A DNA stretch of 64,000 nt from Aquimarina sp. MMG016 (GTDB lineage: Bacteria; Bacteroidota; Bacteroidia; Flavobacteriales; Flavobacteriaceae). Made by a program: the position numbers and the translations under genes. Below are positions 35,638 through 45,539 of this stretch, in pieces. The notes under the pieces are model-generated. The model saw nothing but the letters and a program-made list of their open reading frames with translations, had not been told where the DNA came from and did no database searches. Every line of letters starts with the position of its first letter. Positions within the stretch are counted from its first letter, which is position 1. The DNA is taken from the NCBI RefSeq assembly GCF_018100805.1, contig NZ_JAGJEA010000007.1, forward strand, positions 124,001 to 188,000, read 5' to 3'.

Positions 35638-36537
35638 ATGAGAATTAATATTTTTCCGGTTGTCCTTTTATTTATTATTTCTTGTAAAGAAAAATCAAAC
35701 GCACCGATTAGAGCAGAACTTTGGGGTAAAGGAAAAGTTTCTACAGAAGCACCGGAGTTTGCAATAACATTTAACACGGATCAGACCAAAGCCTACTTTA
35801 ATCGTACTTCTAAAGACCGTTCCAGTATGAAGATTATGTATTCTGAAAATCAGGATGATGTCTGGTCAGAAGCTAAAACACTTCCGTTTTCAACTGGAGA
35901 ATATCGAGATGTGGATCCTTTCTTAACCCTAGATAATAAAAGATTATACTTTAGTTCCAACAGGCCACTGGGTAATAATAATGATAAAAGAGTCTTTAAT
36001 ACCTGGTATGTAGATAAAGTTAAAGGGAAATGGTCAGATCCGGTGAACCCTGGAGCTCCATTCAATTCTGACTCTACAGATATTTTTGTAACGATTTCGA
36101 AAAGTAAGAATGCATACTTTGTGTCTGAAAGGGATGGAGAAAGAGGGATAGTGGTTAGCAAATTCAAAAACGGAGAGTATCAAACTGTAGAAAAAGTGGT
36201 ACTTAAGTTAAATGGAAAACCTATCTACGCTAGTAATCCTTGTATTTCTTCTGATGAAAAATTTCTTATTGTTGCCGCTCGTGATCCTGAAGGTAATGGT
36301 GCTCCTGATTTATTTGTATCGTGGAATCAAAAAGGTCAATGGTCAGAACTTATCAATCTAGGGTCAAAGGTTAACTCATCTTATGCAGATTTTGCTCCGG
36401 CACTAAGTAAAGATGATAAGATATTGTTTTTTACATCAGAACGGCCTGGAATTGTTCCGGAACAGGAGGAAGGTATTCGTCCTCCTGGAGATATACATTA
36501 TGTAGATCTAAAATCAGTATTGACCACTTTAGAATAG
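35638..36537 (+). CDS. TolB-like/PD40 beta-propeller lipoprotein
   Basis: This 299-residue protein has a signal peptide with a lipobox-like Cys (LLFIISCKEKS), so it is probably a lipoprotein. The mature part has repeated WD40-like PD40 units: PEFAITFNTDQTKAYFNR, DVDPFLTLDNKRLYFSSNRP, NPCISSDEKFLIVAARDPEG and FAPALSKDDKILFFTSERPG. Such propellers commonly bind partners at the outer membrane. No enzyme motif is visible. It is convergent with the phytase-like gene, 9 bases apart. Confidence 0.85.
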   Translation: MRINIFPVVLLFIISCKEKSNAPIRAELWGKGKVSTEAPEFAITFNTDQTKAYFNRTSKDRSSMKIMYSENQDDVWSEAKTLPFSTGEYRDVDPFLTLDNKRLYFSSNRPLGNNNDKRVFNTWYVDKVKGKWSDPVNPGAPFNSDSTDIFVTISKSKNAYFVSERDGERGIVVSKFKNGEYQTVEKVVLKLNGKPIYASNPCISSDEKFLIVAARDPEGNGAPDLFVSWNQKGQWSELINLGSKVNSSYADFAPALSKDDKILFFTSERPGIVPEQEEGIRPPGDIHYVDLKSVLTTLE

Positions 36538-36546
36538 GTTTTGTTA

Positions 36547-37692
36547 TTAAGGAATAACTTTAAGAGCAATCAATTGATTGTATTGTGGAAAGAAAGAATT
36601 AAAGTTATTATCTGATATCATAACAAGTGTGCGACTCCCATCTTGTAGTTTGGGTCCAAAGGTAATTCCTTCAATGTTATCAACAGTATTATTAGTTAAT
36701 TGACTTCGAATAGTTTCAAAATTAAATAGTAAAGTCTTTGTAGCTTTGATATATGTAGCATTAGAAAGAGATGTTAATGATAATGTGTTGGTGGCGTTTG
36801 TTGCATCAACCTTATAAATCTTCACTGTATTTCCTCCATCAATATATCCTGACGAAAAAGAACGTTCAACAGCTAAGAATTTATTAGTATCGTATGCTAA
36901 TATCTCTACCAAACCATTTACTGAAAAATCGGTTCCCAAAGCAGGTTCGCGAGCCACTGGGTCTAATTCATATGCAAATTGTCGTTCTGCAATACCAGAT
37001 GCTTTGTTGATCAATGTAACTCTAACAGGTGATTCAGTATCAGTAAGTGTTGGTTCTGGTCCATCCTCAATCAGAGGTAATTCTGTCGAAATCCAATATC
37101 CGTTATTGTCTGAACTTAGAGATAGTCCTTCAAAAACTCCATTATGTCTTGGGCCGGATAAATCATCAGTAGTATTGGCTTTGAAGTAATCTGGTAATGT
37201 AAAACTTTTAATTTGGTTCCCCTGAGCAGAGATTTCAATTAAAGCAGGATCTACACCATTATTAATAGAGCCTTCGCTCGTATATAAAATATTTCCTGTA
37301 TCAGAATCATATCTAATCGATTCAGGATCTACTATGCCTTGAACTAACGAAATCCCGGAGTTATCTTTGATCTCGATCATTTTGTTAATTTCTACATTCT
37401 GAAAACCATCTTTGGTATAAGTAATATTAGCTTCATAATATCGTATTGGAGGAGTAGAAGTGTCACATATTAAATACCATTTTCCATTTTTATAATCAAC
37501 CCCTGATAACCCTCCAATTAGTACATTGTCGATCTCCTGGTCCGGGATCACAAATTCGTCAATAAATTGAATTGTACTAATCGTATTCTGATCTATTATT
37601 GGAGTAGGAGTATTATTGTTGTTATTATTGCAGGAACAGTTAGAAAGCAACAATACTATAGAAATAAAGCTAAAAATAGTCTTTAACATCAT
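36547..37692 (-). CDS. Esterase-like activity of phytase family protein
   Basis: This 381-residue lipoprotein has a signal peptide ending in a cysteine-rich lipobox region (LLLSNCSCNNN), followed by a low-complexity Asn/Pro linker and a beta-propeller. GLSGVDYKNGKWYLICDTS, GIVDPESIRYDSDTGNILYTSEG, NGVFEGLSLSSDNNGYWISTE and NIEGITFGPKLQDGSRTLVMISDNNF match the phytase-like esterase family. It may hydrolyse phosphate or carboxyl esters outside the cell. The exact substrate is not known. Confidence 0.85.
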   Translation of the reverse strand: MMLKTIFSFISIVLLLSNCSCNNNNNNTPTPIIDQNTISTIQFIDEFVIPDQEIDNVLIGGLSGVDYKNGKWYLICDTSTPPIRYYEANITYTKDGFQNVEINKMIEIKDNSGISLVQGIVDPESIRYDSDTGNILYTSEGSINNGVDPALIEISAQGNQIKSFTLPDYFKANTTDDLSGPRHNGVFEGLSLSSDNNGYWISTELPLIEDGPEPTLTDTESPVRVTLINKASGIAERQFAYELDPVAREPALGTDFSVNGLVEILAYDTNKFLAVERSFSSGYIDGGNTVKIYKVDATNATNTLSLTSLSNATYIKATKTLLFNFETIRSQLTNNTVDNIEGITFGPKLQDGSRTLVMISDNNFNSFFPQYNQLIALKVIP

Positions 37693-37746
37693 AATATGTT
37701 TTAATGGTATTGTTGTAAAGGTATTGATTTAAGTAGTATCAATACT

Positions 37747-38451
37747 TTAAGAATTCATAAAAGCAACACTATGCACAGCAACAATTGCTGCGGTTTCTGT
37801 GCGTAATCTGGTTTCACCTAACGTTACAGGCGTATAATGATTCGATAATGCCAGTTCAATTTCTTTAGAAGAAAAATCACCTTCCGGACCGATTAGAATG
37901 ATCGTATTGGACTGTAGTTTTAGAATATCTTTAAGAGATTGTTTATGAGTCTCTTCGCAATGAGCAATAAGTAATTGTCCTTCATTTTTTTGCTTTATAA
38001 AATCAGAAAGGTCAATAGCAGGGTTGAATTTTGGTAAATAACACTGAAGCGATTGTTTCATAGCACTCTGTAGAATACGTTCAAAACGTTCTTGTTTTAT
38101 TACTTTTCGCTCACTATGTTCACAAATAATTGGTGTGATTTCATCGATACCTATTTCTGTAGCTTTTTCAAGAAACCATTCATAACGGTCATTCATTTTG
38201 GTTGGTGCTACAGCCAGATGTAATCGATATGTTTTAGGTTGTTGTTTTTCTATGTGATTAATTTGGGCAATACACTGTGTGGGGTTAGAAAAAGTAATAT
38301 TGGCATGAAATAAGAATCCTAAACCATTGGTGATGTATAGTTTGTCTCCTTCTTTTTTACGAAGAACCTTAGCGATATGCTTACTTTCTTCTCGAGAAAA
38401 TTTTATTTCGTTACTATTTTCAGTAAGTGTATTGTTATAAAAAAGTTGCAT
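37747..38451 (-). CDS. rsmE: 16S rRNA (uracil-1498-N3)-methyltransferase
   Basis: This 234-residue protein has a small N-terminal beta-barrel and a SPOUT catalytic domain with LIGPEGDFSSKEIELAL and LGETRLRTETAAIVAVHSVA, both RsmE signatures. The expected reaction is N3-methylation of U1498 in 16S rRNA using SAM. It starts at 38451, abutting the tsaD gene with its stop/start overlap, so it is probably transcribed with tsaD. The length is normal. Confidence 0.93.
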   Translation of the reverse strand: MQLFYNNTLTENSNEIKFSREESKHIAKVLRKKEGDKLYITNGLGFLFHANITFSNPTQCIAQINHIEKQQPKTYRLHLAVAPTKMNDRYEWFLEKATEIGIDEITPIICEHSERKVIKQERFERILQSAMKQSLQCYLPKFNPAIDLSDFIKQKNEGQLLIAHCEETHKQSLKDILKLQSNTIILIGPEGDFSSKEIELALSNHYTPVTLGETRLRTETAAIVAVHSVAFMNS

Positions 38452-39473
38452 TAGAATTTAATTCGGGCTTTAGCGGTAATACTCATATCAGTAAAATCTT
38501 TTTTCAGATATTTCAGATACCCAACAATACCGATCATTGCAGCATTATCCGTGGTGTATTCGAATTTAGGTACAAAAGTTTTCCAACCGTATTTTTGTTC
38601 ACCATCCTTCAATGCTTTACGAATACCTGAATTAGCAGAAACCCCTCCACCAATTGCAATACTTTTGATTCCAGTTTTTTTAGAGGCTTTTTTTAGCTTA
38701 TCAATGAGAATATTAATGATAGTATATTGTAACGAGGCACAAATATCGTTTAAGTTTTCTGCTACAAAATTTGGATTCTCTTTTACTTGTTTCTGAACAA
38801 AATATAATACAGCGGTTTTCAGTCCGCTAAAGCTAAAATTAAGTTCTCCAACTTTGGGTTTAGGAAAAGGAAAAGCCTTAGGGTTACCTAATTGCGCATG
38901 TTTATCAATAAGCGGACCTCCCGGATAAGGCAGACCCAGAATTTTAGCACTTTTATCAAAAGCTTCGCCTACAGCATCATCAATCGTTTCGCCAATGATT
39001 TCCATATCAAAATAATCATTCACCTGTACGATTTGAGTATGCCCGCCACTAATAGTCATTGCCAGGAAAGGAAATTCTGGTATAGCGTATTCTTCTTCCT
39101 CAATAAAATGAGCTAAGATGTGAGCTTGCATATGATTTACTTCAATTAAAGGAATATCAAGCGCTAGAGCTAATGATTTAGCAAATGATGTTCCTACAAG
39201 CAGAGAACCCATCAATCCGGGACCTCTGGTAAAAGCAATACCGCTTAGATCTTCCTTAGTAATTCCAGCTTGTTTAATGGCTTGATCAATTACGGGAACA
39301 ATGTTTTGTTGGTGCGCTCTGGAAGCAAGTTCCGGAACTACTCCACCATATAATTCGTGTATTTTTTGAGAGGCTACAACATTTGATAAAACTTTACCGT
39401 TGCATAATATAGCAGCAGATGTGTCATCGCAGGAAGACTCAATGCCTAAGATATATATATTTTGTTTCTCCAT
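38451..39473 (-). CDS. tsaD: tRNA threonylcarbamoyladenosine biosynthesis protein TsaD
   Basis: This 340-residue protein has IESSCDDTSAAI at the start, the metal-binding HMQAH (HxxxH), GGHTQIV, and GGVSANSGIR. These are diagnostic of TsaD/Kae1/YgjD. With TsaB, TsaC and TsaE it forms the t6A modification on tRNAs decoding ANN codons. The start ATG is complementary to the first bases of the giant TamB-like gene (12-base overlap). The downstream gene on the same strand is rsmE. Confidence 0.95.
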   Translation of the reverse strand: MEKQNIYILGIESSCDDTSAAILCNGKVLSNVVASQKIHELYGGVVPELASRAHQQNIVPVIDQAIKQAGITKEDLSGIAFTRGPGLMGSLLVGTSFAKSLALALDIPLIEVNHMQAHILAHFIEEEEYAIPEFPFLAMTISGGHTQIVQVNDYFDMEIIGETIDDAVGEAFDKSAKILGLPYPGGPLIDKHAQLGNPKAFPFPKPKVGELNFSFSGLKTAVLYFVQKQVKENPNFVAENLNDICASLQYTIINILIDKLKKASKKTGIKSIAIGGGVSANSGIRKALKDGEQKYGWKTFVPKFEYTTDNAAMIGIVGYLKYLKKDFTDMSITAKARIKF

Positions 39474-42400
39474 TATGAGGAAAAGGGCATAGAAATTGTT
39501 AATATTGTCAACAAAGTTAAAACAATAAAACGTATCAGAAAACTTAGGAAAATATTGTTTAGGACAATACTTGTCCTAATATCACTATTTATATTCTTGG
39601 TGATATTGTTTTCTATTCCCGGTATCCAAACTTTTGTGGGTAAAAAAGCTACAAATCACCTTAACGAAAAATACGGTACAGATATTATAATAGGTAAGAT
39701 TGGATTGACATATTCTGGAGATGTAAATCTCAAAGAAGTTTTTGTAAAAGATCATCACCAAGATACACTATTATATGCTTCAAGTATAGCAACATCTTTA
39801 CATAATATAAGAGAAATTTCTAAAGGTCGTCCTGAATTAGGAAATGTATCGATAGAAGATCTCACCTTTGACATGAAAATGTATAAAGGTGAAAGTAGTG
39901 ACAACCTAATGATTTTTATACGAAAGTTTAATTCAAATAATACTTCTTCTTCTAACCAAAAATTTATACTTACTACAGAGTTTATTACTATGAAAAATAG
40001 TAAGTATAGTTATATCGATGAAAATTTAAACAATCCTAACGTAATTATCTACAGAAATGTGGCATTGGAAGCAGAAAGCCTCATGGTTGATGGTGAAGAT
40101 ATTTACATCAATATAGATGCTTTATCCTTTAATAGTGATAGGGGATTAAATATTTCTAAACTCAAAACTTGTTTTTCAATTAAGCCGGAAGAAATGCTTT
40201 TTCAGGAGCTGGAGATTACTACTCCTGATTCTGATATCGAGGGCGAAATCATATTTACTTTTGATCGTGGAGGCTTATCTGATTTTGAAAATAAAGTTAA
40301 TATTTCGGCGGATTTTACCAATGCAACCGTTTCTACAAATGATTTAATTCCATTTTATAAAGAGTTTGGCCATAATCTGGACCTAAAGTTAAAAAACACA
40401 ATGGTGAAAGGTACTCTTAATGATTTTAAGGTTATCAATGCAGATATCAAGGGGTTAGATAGATCATTTGTTAGAGGAGATATGCGTATTCAGAATGTAG
40501 TTTCAGATGCCTCTAAGTTTAAACTCGAAGGAGATTTTACAAACCTAACGAGCAATTATTATGATCTCATTAATTTGTTACCAAGAGTTTTAGGAAATAC
40601 GTTGCCAAAACAACTATATCAATTCGGGAATGTAAAAACAGTTGGTAATGCTATTGTAACGACCCAGACGGTAGATCTGGATGTAGATCTATATTCTCAA
40701 TTAGGTAAGATTAATGCTTTTGTACTATTAGATAAATTAAATGATATTGGGGCTTCTACATATAATGGAAATATAATCTCCAGCAGTTTTAATATTGGGC
40801 AACTGTTGGGCAAAAAGTCATTAGGAACTTCTGCATTTGATATTCATGTAGATGGTAGTGGTTTTACCTTAGCAAGTTTGGATACACAGATCGAAGGAGA
40901 TATTAATTCTTTAGAGTTTAATAACTATTCTTATTCTGGACTGAAGGCGGTTGGTAATCTAAGAGATAATGTTTTCGATGGAAAACTAACTTCTTATGAT
41001 CCTAATGTAAAATTTGTTTTTAATGGAGTAGCTGATTTATCTGAGGAAATCAATAATTATGATTTTACTGCTAATGTAGATCATATAGATTTAAATAAGC
41101 TCAATATTTTTACAAGAGATAGTGTATCAGTATTTAATGGTGATGTGTTAATGAAAATGAAAGGTACTGGGCTTAATGATGCCTTTGGTACCATTTCCTT
41201 CAAGAAAACACTGTATACCAATCAAAACGCCGGTTACTATTTTGAAGATTTTGACATCGTTTCTAGTTTTGATGAAGATAATGTGCGCACAATTACCATA
41301 AATAGTCCTGATATTATTGAAGGTAATGTAAAAGGGGTTTTTAGATTTGAAAACGTGTATGACCTTTTCCGTAACTCAATAGGAAGTCTATATGCTAATT
41401 TTGAACCCTTGGAAATTACGGACAATGAATTCATGGAATTTAATTTCAATATCTATAATAAGATTGTTGATGTTTTCTTTCCTGATGTTCAGTTTGCACC
41501 TAATACCTTTATAAAAGGAAAAGTAGAAAGTAATGATTCTGAGTTTAAACTGACATTTAAATCACCTTTGATCAAAGCATTTGATAATAGAATGCAAGAT
41601 GTAGATATACAAGTTGATAATAAAAATCCACTTTTTAATACGTATGTAGCAATTGATAGTATAGATTCTAAATACTATGACGTTTCAGAATTTAGTTTAA
41701 TCAATGTAACACTTAAGGATACATTGTTTATGAGGTCAGAGTTTAAAGGAGGAAAGAATAATGTTGATGATTTTAACCTAGAACTATATCACACCATTAA
41801 TGAGGATAATAATTCAGTGATAGGGTTACGAAAATCAGATTTTACTTTTAAAGGTTATCAATGGTTTGCTAATAAGGAAAAAAGTAAGGATAAGAATAAA
41901 ATTATCTTCGATAATAAATTTCAAAGTATAGATATAAAATCCATTATCCTTAATCACGAAGGAGAAGAAATAAGTATTAGCGGAATAACCCGAGGGAGTG
42001 ATTATAAAGATATAAAAGCAACGTTTAAGGATGTAGATCTCAACAAAATAACACCAAGTATAGATAGTCTACTTTTAGGAGGAAGAGTAGAAGGGGATCT
42101 AGCTGTTTTTCAGGATGAGGGTAGATATTTTCCCAGTTCTACAATAGTTATTAATGATTTATCAATTAATGATTTGACAATGGGAGAATTAAGGCTTAAT
42201 GCTGCCGGAAATGAATCCCTTACACAGTATAGTGTAAATACTAGGTTGGTTAATAATAAAGATCAAAAAACACTTTCTGCGATAGGTACTATTGACGTCT
42301 CAGAAACTAGTTCAAAGATTGATGTCGATGTCAATTTGGATAAATTGGATATGTCAGCATTTAGTCCTCTAGGAGGAATAGTAATTTCAGACCTGAGAGG

Positions 42401-43997
42401 AATGGTTTCTGGTGAAGCAAAAGTTAGCGGAAGCTATAAAAATCCATCTATGGATGGAGTGATGAGGTTAAATCGAGCGGGGCTTAATATTCCATATCTT
42501 AATGTTGACATGGATTTTGAAGAAAATGCAAAAGTTATTCTCGAAAAGCAACGTTTTAACTTTGATTACTTTAATATCATTGACACTAAGTATAAGACTA
42601 AGGGTAAATTAGGAGGGTATATTGCACATAGACGATTTTCTAAATGGGAGTTAGGATTAGAGCTTTTGGCACCCGATCGTTTATTGGTTTTGGATACTGA
42701 GGAAGATGAAGAGTCTTTATATTATGGTACAGGATTTATTAGTGGAGAAGCTACAATAAAAGGCCCAACTGATGAATTGGTTATAGATGTAAATGCAGTC
42801 ACAGAAAAAGGTACTACATTTAAGATTCCACTAAATGAGACAGAATCTATTGGTGATAATTCTTACATCCATTTTCTTAGTCCCGAAGAAAAACAAGCAC
42901 GTCTTGATGGAAAAGAAATTATACTGGATGATATTAAAGGTTTAGAACTTAATTTCGATTTGGATGTAAATAATAATGCAGAGGTAGAAATAGTAGTTGA
43001 TAAAAAAACTGGTAGTTCCCTTAAAGGAAGAGGTGCAGGAAATTTGTTGATTGAAATCAATACCAATGGGAAATTTAATATGTGGGGTGACTTTGTAGCA
43101 TATGAAGGAACATATAATTTTCGGTATGGTGCTTTTGTAGAAAAGTTATTTAGTGTTCGAGAAGGAGGAACAATTGTCTGGGATGGCAGTCCAACCAGAG
43201 CAGTATTAGATCTTAGTGCAGTATATAAAACAGAGGCTAATCCAGCTGTTCTTTTAGAAAACCCAAGTATCAATCGAAAAGTTCCTGTAGAAGTAGTAGT
43301 TGATCTTCAGGGAGAGTTAGTACAACCGGATGTTAATTTTAATGTAGAGTTTCCTAACCTGAGCTCTGTAGTGAAGAGTGAAATAGAATATCAACTTGAT
43401 GATCAGACAGCAAAAGAATTACAAGCACTCTCCTTATTATCTCAGGGACAATTTTATAGTGGTAACCTAAATGCTAATAATATTAATAATATTACGGGTA
43501 GTTTGGTAGCTGAGCGAGCTTCAAATTTGGTAAGTAGTATTTTTTCGGATAGTGATGATAAATTTCAAGTGGGATTAAATTATGTGCAAGGTGATAGAGC
43601 ATTAGATGAAGAAGCTGCAGATCGGTTTGGGGTTACAGTATCTACCCAAATTAATAATCGAATTTTGATTAATGGACGTGTTGGTGTGCCAGTAGGAGGG
43701 GTTAGTGAATCTGTTATAGTTGGAGATGTAGAGATAGAGTATTTATTTAACGAGGATGGCTCCTTAAGAGGAAAAATATTTAATCGCGAAAATGATATTC
43801 AGATTATTGGTGGAGAAAACCTAGGGTATACTCAGGGATTAGGACTGTCTTATTCTGTTGATTTTGATAATTTTAATGAGTTGTGGACAAAGATTTTTAA
43901 GAAAAAGAAAAAAGAGCAGGATTCTATAGTAAAACTTAAAGATACTCTTCAAATGGAGACACCTGATTTTATTAACTTTACAGAAAAGAATAAGTAG
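39462..43997 (+). CDS. TamB-like translocation/assembly module protein (AsmA/DUF490 type)
   Basis: This 1511-residue protein has an N-terminal basic region and one membrane anchor (about residues 36-56, FRTILVLISLFIFLVILFSIPG), then very long beta-rich repeats, and a C-terminal DUF490/TamB domain with NFRYGAFVEKLFSVREGGTIVWDGSP. TamB bridges the inner and outer membranes to help assemble outer-membrane proteins or move lipids. The only in-frame ATG (39462) overlaps the divergent tsaD gene by 12 bases; a later TTG or unusual start would also leave the anchor, so the start is uncertain. Confidence 0.88.
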   Translation: MFLHYEEKGIEIVNIVNKVKTIKRIRKLRKILFRTILVLISLFIFLVILFSIPGIQTFVGKKATNHLNEKYGTDIIIGKIGLTYSGDVNLKEVFVKDHHQDTLLYASSIATSLHNIREISKGRPELGNVSIEDLTFDMKMYKGESSDNLMIFIRKFNSNNTSSSNQKFILTTEFITMKNSKYSYIDENLNNPNVIIYRNVALEAESLMVDGEDIYINIDALSFNSDRGLNISKLKTCFSIKPEEMLFQELEITTPDSDIEGEIIFTFDRGGLSDFENKVNISADFTNATVSTNDLIPFYKEFGHNLDLKLKNTMVKGTLNDFKVINADIKGLDRSFVRGDMRIQNVVSDASKFKLEGDFTNLTSNYYDLINLLPRVLGNTLPKQLYQFGNVKTVGNAIVTTQTVDLDVDLYSQLGKINAFVLLDKLNDIGASTYNGNIISSSFNIGQLLGKKSLGTSAFDIHVDGSGFTLASLDTQIEGDINSLEFNNYSYSGLKAVGNLRDNVFDGKLTSYDPNVKFVFNGVADLSEEINNYDFTANVDHIDLNKLNIFTRDSVSVFNGDVLMKMKGTGLNDAFGTISFKKTLYTNQNAGYYFEDFDIVSSFDEDNVRTITINSPDIIEGNVKGVFRFENVYDLFRNSIGSLYANFEPLEITDNEFMEFNFNIYNKIVDVFFPDVQFAPNTFIKGKVESNDSEFKLTFKSPLIKAFDNRMQDVDIQVDNKNPLFNTYVAIDSIDSKYYDVSEFSLINVTLKDTLFMRSEFKGGKNNVDDFNLELYHTINEDNNSVIGLRKSDFTFKGYQWFANKEKSKDKNKIIFDNKFQSIDIKSIILNHEGEEISISGITRGSDYKDIKATFKDVDLNKITPSIDSLLLGGRVEGDLAVFQDEGRYFPSSTIVINDLSINDLTMGELRLNAAGNESLTQYSVNTRLVNNKDQKTLSAIGTIDVSETSSKIDVDVNLDKLDMSAFSPLGGIVISDLRGMVSGEAKVSGSYKNPSMDGVMRLNRAGLNIPYLNVDMDFEENAKVILEKQRFNFDYFNIIDTKYKTKGKLGGYIAHRRFSKWELGLELLAPDRLLVLDTEEDEESLYYGTGFISGEATIKGPTDELVIDVNAVTEKGTTFKIPLNETESIGDNSYIHFLSPEEKQARLDGKEIILDDIKGLELNFDLDVNNNAEVEIVVDKKTGSSLKGRGAGNLLIEINTNGKFNMWGDFVAYEGTYNFRYGAFVEKLFSVREGGTIVWDGSPTRAVLDLSAVYKTEANPAVLLENPSINRKVPVEVVVDLQGELVQPDVNFNVEFPNLSSVVKSEIEYQLDDQTAKELQALSLLSQGQFYSGNLNANNINNITGSLVAERASNLVSSIFSDSDDKFQVGLNYVQGDRALDEEAADRFGVTVSTQINNRILINGRVGVPVGGVSESVIVGDVEIEYLFNEDGSLRGKIFNRENDIQIIGGENLGYTQGLGLSYSVDFDNFNELWTKIFKKKKKEQDSIVKLKDTLQMETPDFINFTEKNK

Positions 43998-44060
43998 CTG
44001 AAATTTTTGGATTTATTTTCAATATAGTTTTGCTTTTAACAACAAGAAAACCTAATATAA

Positions 44061-44082
44061 TTCTATAAGTTACATTATAGAA
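44061..44082. promoter_or_regulatory. 22-base inverted repeat upstream of pfkA
   Basis: TTCTATAA (44061-44068) and TTATAGAA (44075-44082) form a perfect 8-base inverted repeat around GTTACA, 20 bases before the pfkA start. A TAGTTTTG (44025-44032) upstream fits a Bacteroidota -7 element, with TTTG at 44006-44009 spaced a little short (15 bases). The palindrome would then lie in the leader and could be an operator or a hairpin. Confidence 0.45.
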
Positions 44083-44102
44083 GTTATAATAAAAGAAATT
44101 CT

Positions 44103-45089
44103 ATGGCAAAGGAAATTACTACGATTGGTGTAATGACTTCAGGAGGAGACTCTCCAGGTATGAATGCAGCTATTCGCGCTGTGGCACGTGCTTGTGCGTA
44201 CTATAATGTAAAATGTATTGGATTTTATAGAGGCTATCAGGGGATGATTGAAGGGGATTATTGTGTAATGAACGCCAGAAGTGTAAGGAATATTATTAGC
44301 AGAGGTGGAACGATCCTAAAATCTGCAAGATCAGATGAGTTTAGAACAATAGAAGGTCGTCAAAAAGCAGCAGAACATCTTAAAGAAGTTGGAGTAGATG
44401 CAATGATTCTGATCGGTGGTGATGGAACATTTAGAGGAGGTAAACTTTTTTATGAAGAACATGGTATTCCGGTAATTGGTGTTCCGGGGACCATTGATAA
44501 TGATATTGCAGGAACTAATTATACTATTGGTTATGACACCGCATTAAATACTGTTATTGATGCGATAGATAAGATTCGTGATACAGCAAGTTCTCATGAT
44601 CGTTTATTTTTTATTGAGGTTATGGGGCGTGATGCTGGGTTTATTGCACTGAATAGTGGAGTGGGTGCCGGAGCAGAAGAAATTCTGATTCCAGAAGAAG
44701 ATTTGGGATTAGAACGCCTGTTAGAATCATTAAAACGTAGTAAACGTTCAGGAAAATCTTCCAGTATCGTGGTTGTTAGTGAAGGCGATAAAACAGGTAA
44801 AAATGTATATGAATTAGCAGATTATGTAACCAAAAACCTTCCTGACTATGAAGTAAAGGTGACAGTATTAGGACATATGCAGAGAGGAGGAACTCCTTCT
44901 TGTTTTGATAGAACGTTGGCTAGTAGGCTTTGTGTCAAGGCAGTTGAATTATTATTAGATGGAGAAAAAAATGTTATGGTTGGACTCATTAATAATAAAG
45001 TGACCGCCACTAGTTTTGAGGTGGGTTTAAAAGACGATCATAGTATTAATAAAGAATTGCTACGTATTTCGGATATTCTTTCTACATAG
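44103..45089 (+). CDS. pfkA: ATP-dependent 6-phosphofructokinase
   Basis: This 328-residue enzyme phosphorylates fructose 6-phosphate at position 1 in glycolysis. MTSGGDSPGMNAAIRA, GGDGTFRGG and VPGTIDNDIAGTNYTIGYDTA are all present, and the nucleotide site carries GGDGT, the ATP-dependent form rather than the pyrophosphate-dependent one (which has Asp at the second Gly). The length fits bacterial PfkA. Downstream is mgsA, 70 bases away. Confidence 0.95.
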   Translation: MAKEITTIGVMTSGGDSPGMNAAIRAVARACAYYNVKCIGFYRGYQGMIEGDYCVMNARSVRNIISRGGTILKSARSDEFRTIEGRQKAAEHLKEVGVDAMILIGGDGTFRGGKLFYEEHGIPVIGVPGTIDNDIAGTNYTIGYDTALNTVIDAIDKIRDTASSHDRLFFIEVMGRDAGFIALNSGVGAGAEEILIPEEDLGLERLLESLKRSKRSGKSSSIVVVSEGDKTGKNVYELADYVTKNLPDYEVKVTVLGHMQRGGTPSCFDRTLASRLCVKAVELLLDGEKNVMVGLINNKVTATSFEVGLKDDHSINKELLRISDILST

Positions 45090-45159
45090 GTTAAGGACAA
45101 ATCATGAATTAACAGTTTTGTTAACCATAAACCTAAGAGGTAATAAACCATAAATTAAT

Positions 45160-45522
45160 ATGACAATAGCAATTATTGCCCACGATGGGAAAAAAGCAGA
45201 AATGGTTCAATTTCTGAACGAAAACTCAAAAGTATTACATTCTAAAAGTATTCGACTTGTATCCACAGGAACTACTGGAGAAAAAGCTAAAAGAGCAGGG
45301 TTCGAAGTTTCTCCATATTTATCTGGCCCTTTGGGAGGGGATGCACAGATTGCTTCTGATGTTGCAGAGAAAAAAGTAGATATGGTTATTTTCTTTAGAG
45401 ATCCAATGGCTAAACATCCGCACGAACCTGATATTTCTATGCTAATGAGATTATGCGATGTACATAATGTTCCCTTAGCTACTAATCCAGCTACAGCTGA
45501 GCTGTTATTAAAAGCATTATAA
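45160..45522 (+). CDS. mgsA: Methylglyoxal synthase
   Basis: This 120-residue protein converts dihydroxyacetone phosphate to methylglyoxal and phosphate. It has IAIIAHDGKKAEM at the start, STGTTGEKAKRAG, and the catalytic GPLGGDAQIASDVAEKKVDMVIFFRDP, with Asp in GGDAQ as the base. The enzyme forms a by-pass of lower glycolysis, so pairing with pfkA makes sense for flux control. It is convergent with the membrane-tethered HTH gene, 17 bases apart. Confidence 0.95.
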   Translation: MTIAIIAHDGKKAEMVQFLNENSKVLHSKSIRLVSTGTTGEKAKRAGFEVSPYLSGPLGGDAQIASDVAEKKVDMVIFFRDPMAKHPHEPDISMLMRLCDVHNVPLATNPATAELLLKAL

Positions 45523-45539
45523 TTGGATGATTATTAATG

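Noticed and set aside
45090..45159. Short inverted repeats between pfkA and mgsA (GGTTAA...TTAACC)
   Set aside because: The arms are only six bases in AT-rich DNA and no T-run follows, so chance is a likely explanation.
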